Below are positions 7,985 through 13,876 of a stretch of DNA of 13,876 bases, piece by piece (position 1 is the stretch's first letter; every line of letters begins with the position of its first letter). The stretch covers positions 1 to 13,876 of the forward strand of contig URCM01000083.1 in the NCBI GenBank assembly GCA_900546355.1. The letters are read 5' to 3'. Origin of the DNA: an uncultured Bacteroides sp. GTDB taxonomy: Bacteria > Bacteroidota > Bacteroidia > Bacteroidales > Bacteroidaceae. Below the pieces are notes generated by a model. That model was not told where the DNA came from. It made no database searches and worked only from the letters and a program-made list of their open reading frames with translations. Position numbers and translations under genes: made by a program.

Positions 7985-8590
7985 TTAGGCAGCCAGTTGG
8001 CAGATTGTTGCTGACAGGCTGAGGAGGATAAGAAAACATGTTAGTTTGTATTCCCTTCTGAGGTGTTTCAGCCCTCTTGACAAGTAAGTCTTTAGGGTAT
8101 TGATGGAAATATGCAGTTCTTCTGCTGCTTCCTTGTAACGTTTGTTTTCCATAATGACGATTTTTATCGCTTCCTGTTCCTGGTGTGAGAGTTTTTGCAT
8201 TTCGCGGGCAAGGCGTTTCCTGCGTTCTTCCATTTCCTCTTCTTCTATTAAGTCTTCGGGCGGAAAGAATTCGCAGTTGGCTATTTCTTCCATTGAAACC
8301 ATGCGGTTCTTTTGCAAAGCAGAGAGAGCGGAATTCCTTACCGAGAAATACAAGTATTGGCGTAGGTTTTGCCGGATGCCTTTATAGTATTTCTTCTCCC
8401 ATAGGTCGGCGAAAAAATCTTGAACGGTATCTTCCGCAAGTTCAAAAGAATCGGTCAGTTGCACAGCATACAGGCAAAGACGCATATAGTATGTGTCGAA
8501 AAGAAGGCGGAATCCTTCTTTCGGCGCTGTGTCCAGCAGGTCCAGGATGTCTTTGTCTTGCAAGGTATTTTTGTTTGTAGGTTGCTCCAT
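7985..8590 (-). CDS. ECF-type RNA polymerase sigma-70 factor
   Basis: Alternative sigma factor of 201 residues. Region 2 spans about 25-90 (LLFDTYYMRLCLYAVQLT, then AEDTVQDFFADLWEKK, the -10 recognition and core-binding part). An acidic linker (about 111-123) follows, then region 4 at about 132-182, with the helix-turn-helix RYKEAAEELHISINTLKTYL contacting the -35 box. Past region 4 the protein ends in a strongly hydrophobic tail (183-201, LTCFLILLSLS), which could touch the membrane or the anti-sigma helix. It begins 25 bp after the HD phosphohydrolase stop on the same strand with no terminator between, so basal expression may come from that upstream transcript. The predicted targets are the promoters at 6784-6814 and 5026-5056. 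Confidence 0.95.
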   Translation of the reverse strand: MEQPTNKNTLQDKDILDLLDTAPKEGFRLLFDTYYMRLCLYAVQLTDSFELAEDTVQDFFADLWEKKYYKGIRQNLRQYLYFSVRNSALSALQKNRMVSMEEIANCEFFPPEDLIEEEEMEERRKRLAREMQKLSHQEQEAIKIVIMENKRYKEAAEELHISINTLKTYLSRGLKHLRREYKLTCFLILLSLSATICQLAA

Positions 8591-8615
8591 TAGTATATAG
8601 GTATAGATTCCCTTT

Positions 8616-10673
8616 CTATTTTTTCAGCTCCGGGTAGCTGATGCGGGTGTGATACATGGTCTTCAGTTTTTCTTTAAATACAGTTTTTACATTAGCTATA
8701 TCTTTGAAAGTGATAGGACATTCCTTGAAATAACCTTCTTGCACTTGGCTATCGATTATTTTGTCTACCAGGTTGGATATGCTTTCTTCCGTGTATTCTT
8801 TCAGGCTGCGCGAAGCGGCTTCTACCGAGTCTGCCATCATCAGAATCGCCTGTTCCTTAGTGAAAGGGTTAGGTCCCGGATAGCGGAACGCTTCCTTATC
8901 TACTTCTTCATCGGGATGTTCATTCTGATAGGATATATAAAAATACTTGGTCAGGCCTTTTCCGTGGTGCGTGCGGATAAAGTCTTTGATGACTTCGGGC
9001 AAGTTGTTTTTTTCGGCTAACTTAATGCCGTCGGTCACGTGGCTGATTACGATTTGTGCGCTTTGTTTGTAACTGAGCTGGTCGTGTGGGTTGATGCCCG
9101 ACTGATTTTCAGTGAAAAAAGCGGGATTAAGCATTTTGCCGATATCATGATACATGGCTCCAGTACGCACCAACTGGCTTTTTGCCTCAATACGGTTGGC
9201 GGCTGCCGCGCAAAGATTTGCCACTTGCAAGGAGTGGTTGAAAGTGCCGGGAGCTACTTCCGACATTTCGCGCATCAGTTTGTTGTTGATATTCGAAAGC
9301 TCTACCAAGGTAACGTTCGAAGTGAACCCGAATGTCTTTTCAAGAATAAACAGCAACGGATAAGTGAACAGCAAGAGAATGCCATTGACTATAAAGTTAA
9401 AGTATATGCTTGTGCTTAATTGTGACACATCGTTGACATGAATCAGGTCGAGCGCCAAATACAACAAAGAATAAGCGGCTACGACAATCAAAGCGGAGCG
9501 CAACAGTTGGGAACGTTGTGACAACTCACGCAAGCTATAAATACTCGCCATACCTGCTACGGTTTGCAAGAGGATAAACTCGTGGGGCGTACGCAAGCAG
9601 ATGGAACAAAGCAGGATAGACAAGATGTGCGCCATAAAGGCCGTACGTGAATCGAGGAAAATGCGTACAATCATGGGCAACATCGTGAAAGGCACGACAT
9701 ATACACTTATAAAAGGATGTGAGACGATTATCGATGTGATGACCGGAAAGAATATAATAAGGAAGAACAGAATGCTGAGGCTTCCTTTCTTGTCGTAATA
9801 GTCTCTGCGGAACAAAGCCAGATACATCATAAAACAACCGACAATGATGGCGACAAAAAGAATTTGCCCCAGCAAAGTCAGACGTTTCTCGGTAGTTGTT
9901 TCGTTTCGCTTATCCCATTCCCGTTGCAGTGATTTCAAAATGTTATATGTCTGCTGGTTGATAATCTCGCCTCGGTCGATAATCTTCTGGCCGTTCATGA
10001 CAAACCCTTTTGCCCACGAAATACTGGAGAGCAAGTCTTTCTTCGCCAGCTCCGACTTGTTGGCGTCATAAATAAGATTCGGCGTCAGGTAATTGTTCAG
10101 GTTACAGCGTTGCAACAAAGATTTGTTGTAACGTAACGTGTCGACGTTCATCAAAGCTTCGTAAGCCCGTTTCGTGCTATATATTTCGCTGACGCTTTGC
10201 AGGATAGATGTGTTTTGATATACGATTTGTATGCTCAGGATGCTGTCTTTATGCAGTTGGGCTAATTGTTCGACAGGAACGATTCCTTTCGCATAAATCT
10301 CTTCCAATTTCCGTTCGATGTAATGTGAATAGGTAGGGTCGGGAATGATTTGCCGGAGTTGTTTGTTGTAATCGGTCTTAAATTGGGCAATGACTTGCTT
10401 ACCCGCTGTTTCCGACAATTGGAAATAAGGGTGATAATTAGCCATGATGCTGTCTTGTTCACGCTTTACTTCGTCTTCTCCCTTATAAATGGGAAAGTCG
10501 AACGAGGCTTGCAACAGCCCGTATTTCCATGGTTTGTTAATATCAAATTGATAGTTAAACTGCCCTTCACGGGGTAAAAAGTAGGCAATAATGAGCACTG
10601 CGGCAAGGAAAATGCCGCACTTATAGAAGAACTTCTTGTACGAAAACTGACTTTCTGTTTGGAAACTTTTCAT
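8616..10673 (-). CDS. 7TM-HD family phosphohydrolase (YqfF/PgpH-like, probable c-di-AMP phosphodiesterase)
   Basis: Membrane protein of 685 residues. An N-terminal membrane anchor (about 16-33, [13 protein letters not shown]) is followed by an extracytoplasmic domain (about 35-265), a block of membrane helices (about 266-450), and a cytoplasmic HD domain (about 475-620). Metal-binding signature residues are visible: FNH (His480), MYHDIGKM (His509-Asp510), SHVTDG (His545), THHGKG (His569-His570) and MADSVEA (Asp615). This domain order is that of Listeria PgpH, an established c-di-AMP hydrolase; the same activity here is inferred by family. The frame is open to 10844, but that would run through the gltX promoter and start. 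MKSFQTESQ at 10673 fits the anchor position and leaves an 85-bp divergent intergenic region to gltX. Confidence 0.92.
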   Translation of the reverse strand: MKSFQTESQFSYKKFFYKCGIFLAAVLIIAYFLPREGQFNYQFDINKPWKYGLLQASFDFPIYKGEDEVKREQDSIMANYHPYFQLSETAGKQVIAQFKTDYNKQLRQIIPDPTYSHYIERKLEEIYAKGIVPVEQLAQLHKDSILSIQIVYQNTSILQSVSEIYSTKRAYEALMNVDTLRYNKSLLQRCNLNNYLTPNLIYDANKSELAKKDLLSSISWAKGFVMNGQKIIDRGEIINQQTYNILKSLQREWDKRNETTTEKRLTLLGQILFVAIIVGCFMMYLALFRRDYYDKKGSLSILFFLIIFFPVITSIIVSHPFISVYVVPFTMLPMIVRIFLDSRTAFMAHILSILLCSICLRTPHEFILLQTVAGMASIYSLRELSQRSQLLRSALIVVAAYSLLYLALDLIHVNDVSQLSTSIYFNFIVNGILLLFTYPLLFILEKTFGFTSNVTLVELSNINNKLMREMSEVAPGTFNHSLQVANLCAAAANRIEAKSQLVRTGAMYHDIGKMLNPAFFTENQSGINPHDQLSYKQSAQIVISHVTDGIKLAEKNNLPEVIKDFIRTHHGKGLTKYFYISYQNEHPDEEVDKEAFRYPGPNPFTKEQAILMMADSVEAASRSLKEYTEESISNLVDKIIDSQVQEGYFKECPITFKDIANVKTVFKEKLKTMYHTRISYPELKK

Positions 10674-10724
10674 GTTGTTCGGATATTTTGCCCGCAAAAT
10701 AAGAAAAAAACGGGAAAAATACCT

Positions 10725-10732
10725 TAATTTTG
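10725..10732 (+). promoter_or_regulatory. Putative -7 promoter element of gltX-waaA
   Basis: TAATTTTG matches the Bacteroides housekeeping -7 consensus TAnnTTTG exactly, 26 bases before the gltX ATG. No convincing TTTG -33 box lies 19-21 bases upstream; the region is a run of A. The position implies a very short leader and argues against any start upstream of 10759. Confidence 0.45.
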
Positions 10733-10758
10733 CGGCGTATTTTTTAGATAAAACCACT

Positions 10759-12294
10759 ATGGCAGAAAGAAAAGTAAGAGTTCGTTTTGCTCCAAGTCCT
10801 ACAGGAGCATTACACATCGGCGGTGTACGCACTGCTTTATACAACTATCTGTTCGCCCGTCAGCACGGGGGCGACTTGGTTTTCCGTATCGAGGATACCG
10901 ATTCCAACCGCTTCGTACCAGGAGCGGAAGAGTATATACTTGAGTCGTTTAAATGGTTGGGAATCAAGTTTGACGAAGGAGTTAGTTTTGGAGGAAATTA
11001 CGGTCCGTACCGTCAGTCGGAACGTCGGGACATTTATAAGAAATATGTAAAGGTATTGCTTGATAACGACAAAGCCTATATCGCATTCGATACACCCGAA
11101 GAACTGGAAGCGAAACGGAAAGAGATTCCAAACTTCCAGTATGATGCTTCTACCCGTATGTCGATGCGCAATTCATTGACTTTGCCGAAAGAGGAAACCG
11201 ACAAATTGATAGCAGAAGGCAAACAATACGTAGTACGTTTCAAAATAGAACCGAATGAAGATGTGCATGTACACGACATCATCCGTGGCGACGTGAAAAT
11301 CAATTCCTCGATTCTGGACGATAAGGTGCTGTATAAATCGGCAGACGAGCTACCTACTTACCACTTGGCAAACATCGTGGATGATCATCTGATGGAAATA
11401 TCCCATGTCATCCGAGGAGAGGAATGGTTGCCTTCGGCTCCGTTGCACGTATTACTTTACCGTGCTTTCGGATGGGAAGACACAATGCCTCAATTTGCCC
11501 ATCTGCCCTTGCTGTTGAAACCGGAAGGAAACGGCAAGTTAAGCAAACGCGATGGCGACCGTTTAGGTTTTCCTGTATTCCCGCTGGAATGGCACGATCC
11601 AAAGACGGGTGAAATATCTTCGGGTTACCGCGAATCGGGATATCTGCCCGAAGCTGTCATTAACTTCTTGGCATTATTAGGCTGGAATCCAGGCAATGAC
11701 CAGGAAATTATGTCTTTGGAAGAACTGGTCAACCTGTTTAACCTAAGCCATTGTAGCAAGGCAGGAGCTAAATTCGATTATAAAAAAGGCATCTGGTTCA
11801 ACCATGAATACATCTTGCGTAAGCCTGACGAGGAGATTGCCGAACTGTTTAAGCCTGTATTGGAAGCCCACGGCGTATTGGTCCAGAACTATTCCGATGC
11901 TTATTTGACAAAAGTCGTATCTTTAGTAAAAAGCCGTGTAAACTTTGTAAAGGAATTATGGGACCAAGCCCGCTTCTTCTTTACAGCTCCTGACACTTAC
12001 GCCGAGAAAGATGTAAAAAAACGTTGGAATGCCGATACGCCCCGCATCATGGATGAACTGGTAGATGTATTGCATGCCATCGATGATTTCACATCAAAAC
12101 CTTCGGAAGACATTGTAATAAATTGGATTACAGAAAAAGGTTACCATATGGGCAATGTAATGAATGCATTCCGCCTGGCTGTGGTAGGCGAATGCAAGGG
12201 ACCGCACATGTTCGACATTACGGAATTATTGGGCAAAGAAGAAACAATCAAGCGTATACGTCGTGCGATAGAAGCGCTTAAACAAGCGGAGTAA
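10759..12294 (+). CDS. gltX: Glutamyl-tRNA synthetase
   Basis: Charges tRNA-Glu with glutamate using ATP, in the cytoplasm. The 511-residue class I synthetase shows the HIGH-type motif in [14 protein letters not shown] (9-22), [10 protein letters not shown] (42-51), the discriminator-region [15 protein letters not shown] (216-230) and the KMSKS-type KLSKRDGD (260-267). The anticodon-binding region follows. The frame extends upstream to 10672, but the conserved start [16 protein letters not shown] and the promoter element at 10725-10732 support 10759. The region after [10 protein letters not shown] (near 105-115, [11 protein letters not shown]) lacks the cysteines of the zinc-binding site of E. 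coli-type enzymes, so this looks like a zinc-free form. The stop overlaps the waaA start by one base (TAATG), so the two are likely translated in tandem. Confidence 0.98.
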   Translation: MAERKVRVRFAPSPTGALHIGGVRTALYNYLFARQHGGDLVFRIEDTDSNRFVPGAEEYILESFKWLGIKFDEGVSFGGNYGPYRQSERRDIYKKYVKVLLDNDKAYIAFDTPEELEAKRKEIPNFQYDASTRMSMRNSLTLPKEETDKLIAEGKQYVVRFKIEPNEDVHVHDIIRGDVKINSSILDDKVLYKSADELPTYHLANIVDDHLMEISHVIRGEEWLPSAPLHVLLYRAFGWEDTMPQFAHLPLLLKPEGNGKLSKRDGDRLGFPVFPLEWHDPKTGEISSGYRESGYLPEAVINFLALLGWNPGNDQEIMSLEELVNLFNLSHCSKAGAKFDYKKGIWFNHEYILRKPDEEIAELFKPVLEAHGVLVQNYSDAYLTKVVSLVKSRVNFVKELWDQARFFFTAPDTYAEKDVKKRWNADTPRIMDELVDVLHAIDDFTSKPSEDIVINWITEKGYHMGNVMNAFRLAVVGECKGPHMFDITELLGKEETIKRIRRAIEALKQAE

Positions 12295-13517
12295 TGATTT
12301 ACAATCTGGCCATATATATATATGTAAGTGCAGTCCGTCTGGCTGCACTTTTCAATAAGAAAGTTTCCAAGATGGTGAAAGGCGAGAAAGAAGCCTTTTC
12401 CGTCTTGAAACGGCAAATCGACCCACAGGCGAAATATATCTGGTTTCATGCCGCATCGTTAGGCGAATTCGAGCAAGGACGGCCATTGATTGAACTGATC
12501 CGCAAACGCTTCCCGCAATATAAGATATTGCAGACTTTCTTTTCGCCTTCGGGATATGAAGTACGCAAAGATTATAAAGGAGCCGATGTCGTGTGTTACC
12601 TGCCACTTGACACGCCACGCAATGTCCGTCGGTTTATTAACGCGGCACGTCCATGCATGGCGTTTTTCATTAAGTATGAATTCTGGAAAAATTACTTAAG
12701 CGAATTACATCGCCGCGGAATACCTGTATACAGTGTATGCTCTATTTTTCGTCCGAACCAAGTGTTTTTTCGTTGGTATGGAGCAACGTATCGGAATGTA
12801 TTGAAATGTTTTTCTCATCTGTTTGTGCAAAATGAAGAATCGGTACATCTGTTGGAAAATGTCGGTGTAAAGAATACTACAATTGCAGGTGATACGCGAT
12901 TCGACCGGGTATTGGAGATTTGTCAGGAAGCAAAAGAACTTCCGTTGGTGAAACTATTCAAAGGAAATAATCACCAGACACTGGTGGCAGGCAGTTCGTG
13001 GGCACCCGATGAAGATATTTTCATTCCTTATTTCAATGCTCATCCGGAAATGAAGTTGGTTATTGCTCCGCACGTTATAGACGAAAGTCATCTGCATGAG
13101 ATAGAAAGCAAGCTGCAACGTCCGGCAGTGCGTTATACGCAAGCTACACCAGAGAATGTCGGTCAAGCAGACTGTCTTATCATTGATTGTTTTGGTTTAT
13201 TATCGTCTATTTATCGATATGGAGAGATAGCGTATATCGGTGGAGGATTCGGGGTAAGTATTCACAACACATTGGAAGCCGCAGTATATGGCATTCCAGT
13301 GATATTCGGACCGAATAATTATAAATTCCGTGAGGCACAAGGCTTGAAAGGATGTGGTGGCGGATTAGAGATTCAGGGCGAAGCCGACTTTCATCGGCAG
13401 ATGGATCATCTTCTTTCGGAAGAAGCTTATCTTTTATCGGCAGGGAAAGCCGCTGGCGATTATGTTAAGAATAATGCGGGAGCTTTAGAGAAAATCATGA
13501 GCATTGTGCGTCTTTGA
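12294..13517 (+). CDS. waaA: 3-deoxy-D-manno-octulosonic acid (Kdo) transferase
   Basis: Transfers Kdo from CMP-Kdo to the lipid A precursor at the inner membrane, the first step of LPS core assembly. The 407-residue protein (also called KdtA) has a hydrophobic N-terminal stretch (about 1-20) that anchors it to the membrane. The N-lobe carries WFHAASLGEFEQ, in which the glutamate of SLGE (Glu58) corresponds to the catalytic base of the family. FIKYEFWKNYL at 125-135 stands where E. coli has its ETELWPN motif, and GDTRFDRV lies at 199-206. The C-lobe nucleotide-sugar site is GGGFGVSIHNTLEAAVYGIP (317-336). Whether it adds one or two Kdo residues cannot be read here. It is coupled to gltX by the TAATG overlap and followed by a terminator. 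Confidence 0.96.
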   Translation: MIYNLAIYIYVSAVRLAALFNKKVSKMVKGEKEAFSVLKRQIDPQAKYIWFHAASLGEFEQGRPLIELIRKRFPQYKILQTFFSPSGYEVRKDYKGADVVCYLPLDTPRNVRRFINAARPCMAFFIKYEFWKNYLSELHRRGIPVYSVCSIFRPNQVFFRWYGATYRNVLKCFSHLFVQNEESVHLLENVGVKNTTIAGDTRFDRVLEICQEAKELPLVKLFKGNNHQTLVAGSSWAPDEDIFIPYFNAHPEMKLVIAPHVIDESHLHEIESKLQRPAVRYTQATPENVGQADCLIIDCFGLLSSIYRYGEIAYIGGGFGVSIHNTLEAAVYGIPVIFGPNNYKFREAQGLKGCGGGLEIQGEADFHRQMDHLLSEEAYLLSAGKAAGDYVKNNAGALEKIMSIVRL

Positions 13518-13543
13518 TTAAGACCAAAAAGAATCAGAATTAG

Positions 13544-13609
13544 AAACACAAAGATCAGAATCTTATTTCATTGATTTACTGGAATAAGTTTTTCTGTGTC
13601 TTTGTGTTT
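13544..13609 (+). terminator. Hairpin terminator after waaA
   Basis: Imperfect inverted repeat. Outer arms AAACACAAAGA (13544-13554) and TCTTTGTGTTT (13599-13609) are followed inward by CAGAA/TTCTG (13556-13560 and 13592-13596) and then CTTATT/AATAAG (13562-13567 and 13583-13588). The 3' side runs on in T-rich sequence. It starts 27 bases past the waaA stop and separates gltX-waaA from the next gene. Confidence 0.65.
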
Positions 13610-13625
13610 TCGTGTTTAATTTCCG

Positions 13626-13667
13626 TTTGCTACGTCTTGCTTGTCTCAGAATAATTTCGTTTCTTTG
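13626..13667 (+). promoter_or_regulatory. Possible promoter of the AAA-ATPase-like gene
   Basis: Two alternative readings fit the Bacteroides promoter imperfectly. TTTG (13626-13629) pairs with TAATTTCG (13652-13659) over a 22-base spacer, and CTTG (13636-13639) pairs with TTTCTTTG (13660-13667) over 20 bases. Each differs from TTTG-N19-21-TAnnTTTG by one base or by spacer length. The position just before the ATG at 13690 is suitable. Confidence 0.35.
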
Positions 13668-13689
13668 CGTAAACCATAAAGCGCACCGT

Positions 13690-13876
13690 ATGATGAAGTA
13701 TCCGATAGGAATCCAAAGCTTCGACAAAATTATAGAAGACGGTTATGTATATGTCGACAAGACCGGCCTGGTTTACCGGCTGGTAAAAGGAGGAACAATT
13801 TATTTCCTGAGCCGTCCGCGGCGGTTCGGCAAGAGCCTGCTGGTATCTACCCTGAAATGCTATTTCCAGGGGCGGA
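13690..13876 (+). CDS. Predicted AAA-ATPase-like / PD-(D/E)XK nuclease family protein (5' end only)
   Basis: The first 62 codons of a gene that runs off the window. [19 protein letters not shown], then [12 protein letters not shown] and [20 protein letters not shown], form the characteristic start of the AAA-ATPase-like (PF09820-type) family. The [10 protein letters not shown] stretch is its Walker A-like loop. Known full-length members are roughly 500-600 residues and end in a DUF1703/PD-(D/E)XK nuclease-like domain, which would lie outside this window. They are abundant and multi-copy in Bacteroidales, with no established role. Two ATGs lie in tandem (13690 and 13693), so the start could be either. 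It is separated from waaA by a terminator, so it is a separate unit. Confidence 0.88.
   Translation, partial: MMKYPIGIQSFDKIIEDGYVYVDKTGLVYRLVKGGTIYFLSRPRRFGKSLLVSTLKCYFQGR

Noticed and set aside
10674..10844. Longer start for the HD phosphohydrolase
   Set aside because: The extension runs antisense across the gltX promoter and first 28 codons of gltX, and does not resemble a membrane anchor or signal; the start at 10673 precedes the anchor properly.

Overview
The window looks like chromosome of a Bacteroidales gut-type bacterium (Bacteroides/Phocaeicola-like; species not assignable). The reasons are a SusC/SusD outer-membrane pair, a FecR-type anti-sigma factor with its ECF sigma factor, a Bacteroidetes-style 7TM-HD phosphohydrolase, AT-rich start regions without strong Shine-Dalgarno sequences, and a match to the Bacteroides -7 element TAnnTTTG in front of gltX.

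Layout. Positions 61-8590 hold one minus-strand system, read right to left: ECF sigma factor (8590-7985), FecR-like anti-sigma factor (7956-6838), a TlpA/thioredoxin-like lipoprotein (6741-5407), a 445-bp intergenic region, then a SusC/RagA TonB-dependent transporter (4961-1467) and its SusD/RagB lipoprotein (1455-61). Upstream of the sigma gene, on the same strand and only 25 bp away, lies a membrane HD-domain phosphohydrolase of the YqfF/PgpH type (10673-8616). Divergently transcribed on the plus strand are gltX (glutamyl-tRNA synthetase, 10759-12294) and waaA/kdtA (Kdo transferase, 12294-13517), overlapping by one base. A hairpin terminator follows waaA, and the window ends inside the first 62 codons of a predicted AAA-ATPase-like protein (13690 onward).

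How it works together. The SusC protein has an N-terminal STN domain, the signature of transporters that signal through a FecR-type anti-sigma factor to an ECF sigma factor. The most informative signal I found is a shared two-box promoter, GTCACC-N18-CTCTTAT, with identical spacing, in front of both the TlpA-like gene (6784-6814) and susC (5026-5056), and not seen before sigma, fecR or the housekeeping genes. I infer that this is the promoter recognised by the locus-encoded ECF sigma factor. It would drive two separate units: the TlpA-like gene, closed by a 19-bp perfect hairpin terminator, and the susCD operon. The 445-bp region also carries three copies of a 15-bp palindrome at an exact 23-bp period, function unknown. 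No glycan-degrading enzyme is visible, so the substrate is open; a thioredoxin-fold partner instead of a glycosidase hints at a non-polysaccharide ligand, but that is inference.

RNA genes, insertion sequences and CRISPR arrays were not seen. Almost the whole window is explained by ordinary Bacteroidales gene families; the novelty lies mainly in the regulatory DNA.
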